From: Aquarana catesbeiana
Taxonomy: Eukaryota > Chordata > Amphibia > Anura > Ranidae
Direction of reading: 5' to 3'
Length of the DNA: 64,000 nt
Assembly: GCF_042186555.1 (NCBI RefSeq)
Contig: NC_133332.1
Span: 210,879,609-210,943,608 of the forward strand
Under the pieces are notes generated by a model. It saw only the letters and a program-made list of their open reading frames with translations, had not been told where the DNA came from and did not search any database. Shown here piece by piece: positions 12,989 through 23,619 of this stretch. Numbering within the stretch: position 1 is the first letter of the stretch; each line of letters starts with the position of its first letter. Made by a program: the position numbers and the translations under genes.

Positions 12989-13280
12989 GTAATTATTCAT
13001 CCACTATACAGAAAAAAAGATATATAATTATTATATATATAGTAATATAGTTATTATAAATATAATAAATATTAATATTACTAAGTGATAGCTCCTGTTG
13101 GAATATATTGACAGTGATCATTGCAGTTCGGATGGTTGATCGGTGTCTCCTATCTTGCTGTATTATTGGGAAGGATTGCTCCTCTTGTGGTTCCTGGTTG
13201 CAGAAGAACTACAAGTCCCAGCAAAACGTAAAGTCCCGGAGAAGCCCAGGCTTATAGGCTGCACCAGGACAACATTTATT

Positions 13281-13321
<41 letters not shown>

Positions 13322-14180
13322 AGATTAAAAAACAAATAGCCTTGCAGCAACAAGACTGTCATTCCTAAACTTTACTTGTCATTTATCATTTTATTGTCAT
13401 TAGGTCCTGAATGTCCTGTTTGTATAGCCTGTGCCTACGGATAATGATAATATTAGGAGCAGTAATAATAATATTATTATTATAATATAGTTACCATTAC
13501 TATTAATATATTATTATTATTTATTATTATTATCAATATTACGACTATTTATTATTAGTATTATTATTAATAATACTAATAATACGAATAATAATATTAT
13601 GATTATTGTTGTTGTTGTTCTTGTCGTTGTTATTGTTATTTTTTCCTCCTGAATGCAGCCATTGGTAATAAATTATACAGCACTTGGGATCCATTGTGGA
13701 GTGTATTGTGTACATTGTGTAGTATATGTTGTGTGCTGTGTGTCTGCCCTGCACACACTTGCAGTAACACAATGTAGCTCCATTCATGTCAGTGGATTGG
13801 GGTCATTGACTGAAGTTTATATACAGCTTCCAAGTCCATGTCGCCTTCTGCTTTTGGGTTACAGATTTCATTAAAATACACCAAATATACTAATTTCCAG
13901 CTGCTGATTTTGGGGAAAAATGAAACAGGAGTGCAAGAAGTGGAAGTGACCTCTACAGTCTCAGTCCCCATGTTTCTATACAAATGAACACTATGGCTAT
14001 AGAAAATATAATATACACAACACATGGAATACTCTCACATTATTGCACCGTGTTGTAATAGTTGAAATGGTTATAGCACTGCGCCAAGAATGTTATTGGT
14101 GGAAAGCACAGGTGGGCTCCGTTTTTTCTGTACAGCACTACAGCATATGTCAGATCGAAATACTGTATGTATAATGGACG
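12940..14180. other. Intergenic, microsatellite-rich
   Basis: Holds (CTAT)n at about 12942-12987, (ATA)n at about 13281-13321, and a cluster of AAT/ATT trinucleotides at 13440-13650 able to fold on itself. No gene is seen. Confidence 0.7.
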
Positions 14181-14189
14181 ACTGTGATG

Positions 14190-14720
14190 GGGACATTAGA
14201 GTGTAAGCTCCTGTGGTACAGCGACTGAAGTAAATGGCAGTGTTCTCTTTAAAGCACCACGGAATACGTCAGAGATAAACGTTTGATGTAATAATACAAT
14301 TGTGTGACTGTGGTGGGACATTAGAGTGTAAGCTCCTCTGGTGCAGGAACGGATATGAATGCTTTATTGTCCTCTATACTTCACTGCAAAAAAATGTCAG
14401 AACTGTACCCAAGTATAATGATAATAATAACTAGGGAGGGACATTAGAGTGTAGACTCGTGTAAATGATTGGTGTTTTTTGGCACACAGCACTGCAGAAA
14501 TATCAGCTCTCTATAAATGTGAAATAAAAGTGTGACTGGTGGGAACATTAGAGTGTAAGCTCCTCTGGCACATAGACAATGTAAATGATTCATTGTTTTC
14601 TGGTGCATAACTGCAGAAATATCAGCTCTCTATAAATGTGAAATAAAAGTGTGACTGATGGGAACATTAGAGTGTAAGCTCCTCTGGCACATAGACTAAA
14701 GTGAACGGTTCAGTGCTCCC
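14190..14720. repeat. Tandem repeat, five units of about 104-125 bp
   Basis: Units restart with ACATTAGAGTGTAAGCTCCT or a variant at about 14192, 14317, 14440, 14544 and 14663. The last units share a CAGCTCTCTATAAATGTGAA block. The phrase GTGTAAGCTCCT resembles the LINE/SINE 3' tails at 6225 and 23470, so the array may be an amplified retroposon tail. Confidence 0.75.
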
Positions 14721-15266
14721 AGTACAGCACTGTGGAATGCATTGGTGCTATCTACTGCACATGAATAAAAGAATTGGCTATTGTACAGTAATAATGAATT
14801 CAGCCATGTCAGCAGAGTATATAGACCTGGGTGTCAGTGCATTATTCGGTGACACTGAAGTCACCAGCCCTCCAGCAGTTCTTAGACTAGGCTGGTGGCA
14901 GCAGGTGGTTTGTGGGTGGCTCAGGTACCATGTGACACAGGAGCAGTGCATACTGACACTCATCATTTATTTGTGAGGTGTCATCCTATAGACAATGGCA
15001 TCCAGTATACAGTGACAATTGCTGCAGCATCTGGAGCCCTGAGCCATTCTGTTCTCCAGGAGGGGAGCGCTCTAACTGACAATAAATTCACAGCTATTGT
15101 TATTGGGAGATGTTGGAGGGAGGCAGCAGGTTAACCCCTTGCCTGCTGGAATGGAAAGCCACCAGCTGCTTGGGGGCACAGTAGTCAGTGTCAATCTACC
15201 AACCTGAGAGCATTCTCTATAACTTCTTATTCTTCAGCCTATCATCTTCTTTAGCACTGTGGGACT

Positions 15267-16071
15267 TTAACCACTTCAGCCCCAGAAGATTTGTCTGCTC
15301 ATGGACCAGGCCATTTTTTGTGATGCGGCACTGTGTCGCTTTGACTGAAACTTGTGCGGTCGTGCGACGTTGTACCCAAACAAAATTGAGGTCCCTTGTT
15401 TCCCACAAATAAAGCTTTCTTTTGGTGGTATTTGATCATCTCTGCGGTTTTTATTTTTTGCGCTATAAACAAAAAAATAGCGTCAATTCTGAAAAAACAC
15501 AATATTTTGTACTTTTTGCTATAATAAATATCCCAATTTTTTTTTTAAAAAAGCAAATTTTTTCCTCAGTTTAGGCTGATATGTATTCTTCTACATATGT
15601 TTGGTAATACAAATCGCAATAAGCATATATTGATTGGTTTGCACAAAAGTTATAGTATTTACAAAATAGGGGAAAGATTTATGGCATTATTATTATTTTT
15701 TTTACTAGTAATGGCGGTGATCAGCGATTTTTATCGGGACTGCGACATGGCGGACAGATCGGACACTTTTGACACATTTTTGGGACCATTGGCATTTATA
15801 CAGCGATCAGTTCTATAAAAATGCACTGATTACTGGGTGAAGAGACCGATTATTGTTCATACTTAGTATGAACAACAGATCGCTCTCCTCACCCCTGACA
15901 GCACAGAGATCTGTTTAATTTGACAGATCTCCATTCTGTCTCTGTGTGGAGCGATCGCAACCGCCGGATCGCTAGTGGTCAAAAGGCAAATCGACGTACA
16001 GTTACGTTGGTTCACCCAGGGGAGCCAACCTGCCGCAGTATAACTGCGGCAGCTGGTCAGAAAGGGGTTAA
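15267..16071 (+). mobile_element. TTAA element E1 (TTAACCACTTCAGCCCC family)
   Basis: Begins TTAACCACTTCAGCCCCAG and ends in GGGGTTAA. The interior carries the family signature: ATAAAGCTTTCTTTTGGTGG, a cgcaaaaagttatag-like stretch, ACTAGTAATGGCGGTGATCA and a GACTGCGACATGGCGG block. Related copies lie at 52020-52946, 55425-56633, 57842-58819 and 62399-63301. No transposase; the TTAA boundaries suggest piggyBac-type mobilisation. Confidence 0.75.
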
Positions 16072-16249
16072 ATTGTGAGAGTGTCACCTTTAAATGGATC
16101 CATTGGGTTAAGCTGCCCATAACATTGACCATACACTGTGCAATTGGCTTGTACAATCTCTACTGGCAACTTGGCAACTATACAATGCCAGGGCCTGTCT
16201 GAAGATAATGCAGTGTATCACTGAGATACATTACACGGTTTAGTCTGAA

Positions 16250-16460
16250 GAAAATTGTACAGAAATGTATTTATTTATTTATTTCAGGTACATATACTCA
16301 AGGAGCTTACAATCTAAGGTCCCTAACTCACATTCATACATACACATACTAGGTCCAATATAGGATCCAAATTATGTACCAGCATGTCTTTGGAATGTGG
16401 GAGGAAACCGGTGTACCCGGAGGAAACCCTCACACAAGCACAGGGAGAACATGCAAATTA
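16250..16460 (-). mobile_element. Widespread vertebrate retroposon-type segment
   Basis: CTCAAGGAGCTTACAATCTA is the reverse complement of the tail seen at 6225. It is joined to the phrase AATGTGGGAGGAAACCGG...GTACCCGGAGGAAACCC, which recurs in interspersed repeats of many fishes and amphibians. It probably derives from the 3' region of a LINE (L2/CR1 group) or a related SINE. Confidence 0.5.
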
Positions 16461-16846
16461 TCATACAATATGACTGTAAGATGTATAGCTGGCTTTAGAC
16501 AATGCTGAGCAGACTTGTAAACAATCCTATGAAGGTCTTTTTTTTCCAGGTGCTTTAACATCATATCACATCTTCACTTGGATGTATAGTTTGCGCAAAC
16601 ATTACATCACAAAGTTAAACGGACAAAAGAATATTGTATGACAGAAGCTCCCAGCTGTACAGATCAATATTGCTGTCTGTTAAGTAAATCAGCTGTGTAA
16701 AAAAAAATATTTCCTAAGGCAAACAAGCAAAACTAAAGCTGCATTCACACTTTAGTGTTCCAGGAATGCATGTTTTTGCAGGCGTTCCTTGGAAATGCAT
16801 GAAAAATGCGCTAAAATGCGCATTGAGCTTGCAGTGCCATTATTTC

Positions 16847-17301
16847 TTAAAGCAGTAGTAAACTTACCAGAAAAAAATCTTTCTCCCTGCCAGGTAAAGC
16901 CATAATGTGCTAATATGCATCACATACTAGCACATTATATAAGACTTACCTTGAAACGAAGCTCTCCATCGGCATGCTGTCACCGCTACAGAGGCTTCCA
17001 ACTTCACCCCGCCTTCCATCCGAGTTCGCATGCTGCGGTCGCATGAATGGCTGAGCTGCAAAGACGTCACTCCTGCGCTTGTGCACCGGAGTCTTGGCCA
17101 CGGCACACAGCTCTGAAGGAACGGCACGAGGGTATGACGTTCCTTCAGAGTGCATGTGCCGATGACGTCACTGGCTGCTACTCACTAAAACATCTCCTAA
17201 ACGGTGTACGTTTAGAAGATATTAATTTTACCTACAGGTAAGCTTTATTATAAGCTTACCTGTAGGTAAAAATAATATTCAGGAGTTTCCTACAACTTTA
17301 A
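16847..17301. mobile_element. TTAA-flanked MITE with a perfect internal hairpin
   Basis: Left end TTAAAGCAGTAGTAAACTT (16847) and right end GGAGTTTCCTACAACTTTAA (ending 17301) are imperfect inverted repeats bounded by TTAA. Near the right end is a hairpin with 20-bp arms (17226-17245 and 17252-17271; arm core ACCTACAGGTAAGCTT). Confidence 0.7.
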
Positions 17302-18436
17302 TGGTACCCCAACTGTGGGTAGTGGTTGTGTGTTTTGTTGCTCAAAAAACACGCAACGCAAAATTGCATAAGGCTCACTGCCAATAAAAGGTGCTATTTT
17401 GGTGGGTTTGTCACCCAAGGGGTAGCTCATTCAAGTGAATGGGCTACCTTATGCTGTCATGTGAAAATGGGGCCTGAATGGTTTTTACAAATCCTGCCTT
17501 GTGTCTGTAGTTAGTCTGAGGTTAGGTTCACATTATGCATTCTGTTGTAGGCAGCCCATTCATTTCAATGGGTAGCACTACCTGCAGAAACATGAGGAAA
17601 TAAGTCTCCGACCCTTTTTAAAAATGTGCTGTACCGGGACACATTTCCATTAAGTACTAAAGGCACCCCCACGTGTCTGATTAAGTGCAGTGTGATTCTC
17701 TGTGGGTCAGGAATGTGTGCAATTTTGCCCGAGTTCTCCACCAACAGATATAGCCTGAAGGTATTGATTCAAATATTATTTCATGTGAGATACTAACGAA
17801 CATAGCCAGCCATCAGCTATCAAAAAACAAACTTTGATTGCTTTTATTTTCTCGGGTAAAGCAAAACTGGGAAGTATCGGCATACCCCATAGCCCTGCAT
17901 TGGATGCAAGGATCCCAGGGTAAGTCCACTACCAGGGGGGTAGAGGACCTGCTACCGGGGGGAGGGTGTGGAGGATCAGGTATGTAAAACCTGGTAAACC
18001 TTCATCTATATTACTGCGGTCTTCATCCACCTTAAACTGAATACAGACTGACACGAAGCACTGTTCAATCCATCATCCGAAAAATGGAAAGCGTATGGCA
18101 CAACTGCAAACCTACCAAAAGATGGCCATCCACCTAAACTGACAGGCTGGGCAAGGAGAGCATTAACCAGAGAAGCAGCCAAGGAGAATCTGTCCACAGG
18201 ACAACTATTAGTCACGCACTCCGCAAATCTGGCCTTTATGGAAGAGTGACAAGAAGAAAGCCATTGCTGAAAGAAAGCCATAAGAAGTCCAGTTTGCAGT
18301 TTGCGAGAAGCCATGTGGGGGACACAGCAAACGCTATGTGTGGCAGAAAACTAACACTGCACATCACCCTGAACACACCATCCCCCACCATGAAACATGG
18401 TGGTGACAGCATCATGTTGTGGGGATACTTTTCTTT

Positions 18437-19435
18437 TTTTTGAAAAGTTTTATTTATTGCTTTTTTTTAACATACCATAACAAGTACATACAAGACCCAT
18501 TGGGCCACACACAAAATAAACTATTTACAGTTCTTCAGCATTGGCTCACTCCTCCTTCCTCCAGACCTCAGTTCAGTAAAAATAAAAAATAAGATAATAG
18601 TAATTGGGCCACCTTTTCACAATATCAGTCAATGAAAACTTTAGGATATTTCAGATAGTTACATACATGTTAAAACCCACTAAAAGCATATTCCGTTAGG
18701 TACCACTCAATCCGCCACCGTAGTTTCACTATTCATCCAACTGCCCCACACTTTATCAAATTTTTGTGGTATGCCCCTGCTAATGTATGTAGCCTTATAT
18801 AAAGGTGCAGCCCTATTCACCACACCCTTCCACGCTGATACAGATGGAGGATTAGGCTTTTTCCACGACAACACTATTATTTTTCTAGCGTAATAGATTA
18901 GGATCGTTAGCAAAGTACGAGTCACTCTCTTTGGGGCTAGATTGTCCACCAACCCCAAAAGGCACACCTCTATTGTGGGCTGTATAGGAATGGCTGTTAC
19001 TTCTGCTATACATTCTGTAACGCCCTTCCAAAATGCTTGAATGTTCGAGCAATTCCAGAAAATATGCATGAAATCAGCAGCGAGGGAGCTGCACCACCAG
19101 TAACTAGGTGACCGGGTAGGGAACATTCCAGCTAATCTAGCTGGAGTAAGATATATGCGATGAAGGAATTTGAATTGAATGAGTTGGTCTCTAGCAGAAA
19201 CCAATCTAGTAAAATTAATGTCCCGTACATCATCCCAGTCATCCCCGTCCATCTGGGGGATCACCTCACCCCACACCGCCCTACAATTTGCAAGGTGATC
19301 TCCCCTCTCACCAAACAGTTGTTTGTAGATTGTAGACAAGGCCTTGTCCAAAGTGTCCTCCCTCAGTAAAGACTCAATATCACTCATTTTCAGGGTAATT
19401 CCATTATTTCCAAACTGGGCATTATATGCATGCCT
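18437..19435 (-). mobile_element. 5'-truncated L1-like LINE with 16-bp target duplication
   Basis: The insertion is bounded by the perfect direct repeat GGGGATACTTTTCTTT (18421-18436 and 19436-19451). At the empty site of the homologous Tc1 at 27486 this sequence occurs once, with one substitution. The plus-strand left edge is T-rich, meaning a degenerate A-rich tail on the minus strand. These are the marks of target-primed reverse transcription. Confidence 0.9.
18707..19387 (-). pseudogene. C-terminal fragment of L1/Tx1-type ORF2
   Basis: A 226-residue open frame with a zinc-knuckle-like region typical of the L1 ORF2 C-terminus: YWWCSSLAADFMHIFWNC followed by FWKGV and IPIQPTIEVCLLGL, then a hydrophobic LTILIYYARKIIVLSWK segment. 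It resembles the region after the reverse transcriptase in L1-clade ORF2, which normally exceeds 1,000 residues, so it is a 5'-truncated copy. The frame is still open, suggesting a fairly young insertion. Assigning it to the Tx1 or L1 branch needs a search. Confidence 0.7.
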
Positions 19436-20084
19436 GGGGATACTTTTCTTTAGCAGGGACAGGGAAGCTGGTCAAAGTTGATGGGAAGATGGATGGAGCA
19501 AAATACAGGGCAATCTTAGAGGAGAACCTGAAGAGTCTGCAAAAGACTTGAGACTGGGGCGGAGGTTCACCTTCCAGCAGGACAACAACCCTAAACATAC
19601 AGGCAGAGCTACAATGGAATGTGTTAGATCAAAGCATATTCATGTGTTAGAATGGCCCAGTCACAGTCCAGACCTAAATCCAATTGAGAATATGTGGCAA
19701 GACTTGAAAATTGCTGTTCACAGATTCTCTCCATCCAATCTGACAGCGCCTGAGCTATTTTGCAAAGAAGAATGAGCAAAAATTTTACACACTAGATGTG
19801 CAAAGATGGTAGAGACATCCCCAAAAAGACTTGCAGCTGTAATTGCAGTGAAAGGTGGTTCTACAAAGTATTGACTCAGGGGGGCTGAATACAAATGCAC
19901 GCCACACTTTTCACATATTTATTTGTAAAAAATTTTGAAAACCATTTATCATTCTCCTTCCACTTCACAATTATATGCCACTTTGTGTTGGTCTATCACA
20001 TAAAATCCCCAAAAAATACATTTATGTTTTTGGTTGTAACATGACAACATATGGAAAATTTCAAGGGGTATGAATACTTTTCAA

Positions 20085-22407
20085 TAGGGGTGCACCGATA
20101 CCGACACTGGTATCAGTATCGATACCAATACTAAGCATTTGCTCGAGTATTGGTACTCGTGCAAATGCTCCGATACCCAAAACCGATAGCTTCTGGCTCG
20201 GTTCTTTCAGCTGTCAGAGGGATTTCCCGGCCAACAGTGGAAATGTAAAGAAAAGAATGCTGGCAATAATTGGTTGTTAAGGAGCGGGGCCACCACATTC
20301 TTAGCTACCAAGGAAATTTCATCTGTTCAAGTGTTCGTGAGAGCCAGGGTTTTCAGCAGCAATGTCCTCCAATGAGAGATGTATCTAGTGAAAATGGCGC
20401 CTATGGCAAGCACTGAAACTGTCAAAACATTTGAAACCCATCTTTCAGGTAACGTTAACACAAAAAAAAAAAACAGCCAACAAAACTACAAGTCAAGCTC
20501 TTTAATGTTTCAATTAACAAATTATTGATTGGCACTGATGAGCTGCACTAATGGGCACTGATGGGCACTAATAGGTGACACTGCCACTGACAGGTGGCAC
20601 GGATGAGCTGCACTGATAGGTGGCACTGTCTGATAGGTGACACTGGCACTGATGAGCTGCACTGATAAAGGTGGCACTGATAGGTTGCACTGTCTAGCCC
20701 TGTTTTGGGGGGCTTTGGTGACATTTCAGGGTTCTAAACAGACCCCTAATTTCTCACTTTTGAGACAGAGAAAGGGTTTGAGGACAGAGATTCCCCAGTC
20801 CCTTTCTCTGTAGTCTCAGCTGCACTGGACAGAGAATGAATGGGAAGTGCTCTGTGCTGAGCAGCATACCATTCATTCACAAACTGAATTATAGCAACCC
20901 CTCCCCTTCTCTCTCGCAGCAGCTGACGGGAGAGGACAGAGGGAAGCTATCAGTGCTGCAGGGAGACATCGCAGAGTGAAACAAGAACAAGACAGGTGGC
21001 AAACCTGTCTCCCTCCACACCCGGTCCGGCCGACTTCTCCTACCTGTGGCCCGGGAACTGGGTGCAGTGCTCCTTTTGCAGCATTCTCCTGAGTGAGCCG
21101 AAAGCCAGGGACCGGTTGTGTCCCTTCCGCTTGAGAACCGAGTTGGGCAACGGACCGCTCGGTGTGGGACACAATCACTTTCAAGTGCAGGCGAAGTAAT
21201 CCACCGCACTGCAGCTCCCGACAATAAAATTAAAGTCCTAGCCTGCCTCAGCGTATTGATTTGGAAGGGGCCGGGACTTCAATTTAATTGTCGGGAGCCG
21301 CAGTGCGGTGGATCACTCCGCCTGCACCAGAAAGTGGTGAACTAATCCTTATTTCTGCCCATTATCGGCCCTGAGTTGTGGATGCCAATGCTCCCAGTGT
21401 CAGTTTCATTTAATTGGGGGGGGCACAGGATAATGTTGGGGGGGTCCTGCCACTCACGAGCATCCACTTCATATGGCACCCATGGCACTTGCCTTATGTG
21501 CCATACCCTGGATAAGCCATTGCCTCCAACACGCCCCCAGGATTCTACCGGCAGAAATGGAATAAGACCCTGTGGGAGGTGCCCGAGAGATACCAGAGTC
21601 CCGTGGGCTCCAGGGTTACAGTTTGGTGTGGTGAGTGGAAAGAATATGCAGGCGGTGCACAGCCCTGCTGCAGAGGGAGCTGGCTGCATGTGTGGGTTGG
21701 GTGCCCAGTGGTGGGGGTCATTGCTCATACATAACCTTCTTACCCAACTGTCTGCAGCTGTGTGCAGCCTATGTCCCCTGAGCCATCACTGTATTACTGG
21801 GGGGTTAGGATAGGAACATGCACTCCTCTCTGCCCTGCACTCTTCAGGAGAAACTTCCATTGCTGCCTGTCATTGCAGCTGTGCGAGTCCTGCAGGCTCT
21901 GCACACACAAACTTTGCTAGGCTGGGTGCACAGGGGGGCAAGAGGCATGGAATAATTACAGGTTGTACAATCACAACACACTTCTTCTAGGGGCTTTCTG
22001 GAGCAACAGATCATATCTGATGCCAGCCTTTGATTGTCCCTGACAGATAGGGGCTGTCACCTTCAGAACTTCACTGAAGGCTTTCCTTTCACTTTGGGCT
22101 ATGCCGTTCTCTGCAGAAATCCGCACACACCCATGGCCAGTTCTCCTTTTTTTTTGCACTTGGTTTTTTATTTTTTGAGATAATTTTATATCATTTTCTT
22201 TTTTACACAAATAGAGCTTTCTTTTGGTGGTATTTGATCATCACTGGGCTTTTATGCCAAAATGTATTCTGCTACATGTCTTTGGTACAAAAAAATCCCA
22301 ATAAGTGTATATTGGTGATGGGTATTGGTAATTGGTATCGGCGAGTACTTAAAAAAAGTATCTGTACTCGTACTCAGTGTTAAAAAAATGGTATTGGTGC
22401 ATCCCTA
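20085..22407. mobile_element. Non-autonomous hAT-like element, 2.3 kb
   Basis: The ends TAGGGGTGCACCGATACC and GGTATTGGTGCATCCCTA are imperfect inverted repeats. Flanking 8-mers CTTTTCAA (20077-20084) and CTTTTTAA (22408-22415) form an 8-bp duplication with one mismatch, the hAT signature. The insertion splits the 3' terminal repeat of Tc1 element #1. Inside are GGCACTGAT-type tandem repeats (20530-20700), a long hairpin (21187-21325) and a small TTAA-family fragment (22205-22310). No transposase frame is seen. Confidence 0.8.
21187..21325. repeat. 52-bp-arm inverted repeat inside the hAT element
   Basis: Left arm 21187-21238 and right arm 21274-21325 are nearly complementary (shared core ATCCACCGCACTGC...GCTCCCGACAAT), separated by about 35 bp. 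Confidence 0.85.
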
Positions 22408-22425
22408 CTTTTTAAGGCACTGTAA

Positions 22426-23615
22426 CACCCCATGTCCACAGGTACAATCAACACTTCCAATATTCAACGCTGCTACTATAGACCAGGTTGCTAAACTTAT
22501 TTCTAACGCCCACCTAACTACCTTTCCCCTGGACCCTGTTCCCTCTCAAATACTGCGGTCACCCTCTGACTCTATCCTACACTTTGTAACCCACATCTTC
22601 AATCTCTCCCTCTCTTCTGGCACCTTTCCCAAATCTCTAAAACATGCAGTAATCACCCCATATTTAAAAAGCCCTCCTTAGACTCCACCAATCTTAACAA
22701 TCCACACACCAACTCCTTCCTCTCCTTGTCCTCCAAACTCTTTGAACACCTGGTCTACAACCAACTGAGTGACCACCTCATTAAGAATAGCCTTCTTGAT
22801 CCCCTTCAGTCTGGATTTCGCCCTTAACACTCCACAGCAACTGCTTTCCTAAAACTCACAAACGATTTACTATTAGCAAAAACCAATGGATACTATTCTG
22901 TACTCCTACTTCTGGACCTTTCGGCTGCCTTTGATACAGTGGACCACCCCCTCCTCCTCAAAAATCTTTACTCTTTTGGACTCCACGACTGTGCTCTTTG
23001 TTGGCTCTCATCCTACCTATCCCACCGCACCTTCAGTGTCACTTACAATTCTACTTCCTCCTCTCCTTTTCCTTTCTCTGACGGGTTCCCCAAGTTTCTG
23101 TTCTTGGACCGTTTCTATTCTTGAGCTACATCTATCTCCCAGGATCAGCTGATAGCCTTCAATGGCTTCCAATATAATTTCTATGCTTCTGACACCCAAA
23201 TCTACCCCCCTCAGCTCACATCTGTCTCCCCATGCATGTCTAATTTACTAACCAACATATCAGTCTGGATGTCACACCACTTATCAAACTAAACCTGTCC
23301 AAAGCAAAGCTCATAATATTTCCTCCCCCACCTGCCCCTTTCCCTGACTTCTCTGCTAAGATCAATGGCACAACCATTAACCCATTCCCACATGCCAGGG
23401 TGCTAGGTGTTATCCTGGACTCTAAACAGCCCACCCCTGACACTTATTACCTTTTGTATCACTTGACCCTCCTTTGTAGATTGTAAGCTCGAACGAGCAG
23501 GGCCCTCTGATTCCTTCGGTATTAAATTGTATTGTAACCGTACTGTCTGCCCTCACATTGTAAAGCACTGGACAAACTGTTGGCGCTATATAAATCCTGT
23601 ATAATTATAATAATA
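22426..23615 (+). pseudogene. L2/Rex1-type LINE reverse transcriptase fragment
   Basis: Translating across frames gives a non-LTR reverse transcriptase: DQVAKLISNAHLTTFPLDPVP, then THIFNLSLSSGTFP, then LFEHLVYNQL, then LLDPLQSGFRP (stop) HSTATAFLKL, then LDLSAAFDTVDHPLLL (catalytic box A). The later YADD box reads YASD, and there are stops and a frameshift. The end near 23470-23615 has ATTGTAAGCTCGAACGAGCA, GCGCTATATAAAT and a TAATAA tail. It fits the CR1/L2/Rex1 group; it is truncated and dead. Confidence 0.8.
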
Positions 23616-23619
23616 ATGT

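Larger units (their letters stand above)
18060..19830 (+). pseudogene. Tc1 transposase relic (element #1)
   Basis: Tc1 transposases are DD34E enzymes that excise and insert at TA. Fragments of the N-terminal helix-turn-helix region lie at 18060-18420, and the C-terminal catalytic part at about 19548-19775 contains FQQDNNPKHT (second Asp) and SPDLNPIENMW (catalytic Glu). The first catalytic Asp region is missing or garbled near 18330, several frames are used, and a LINE interrupts the gene. It is non-functional. Confidence 0.85.
18057..22422 (+). mobile_element. Tc1 element #1, 5'-truncated, carrying two later insertions
   Basis: Homology to the complete element at 26561-28537 starts at GCACTGTTCAATCCATC (18059), is broken at 18437-19435 by a LINE, resumes to about 20084, is broken again by a hAT element (20085-22407), and ends with GGCACTG before TA (22423-22424). 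The left terminal repeat is missing. All host transposase sequence is on the plus strand. Confidence 0.85.

Noticed and set aside
20873..21813. Frames of 100-145 codons around the hairpin in the hAT element
   Set aside because: They overlap on both strands within a non-coding GC-rich interior and resemble no transposase.
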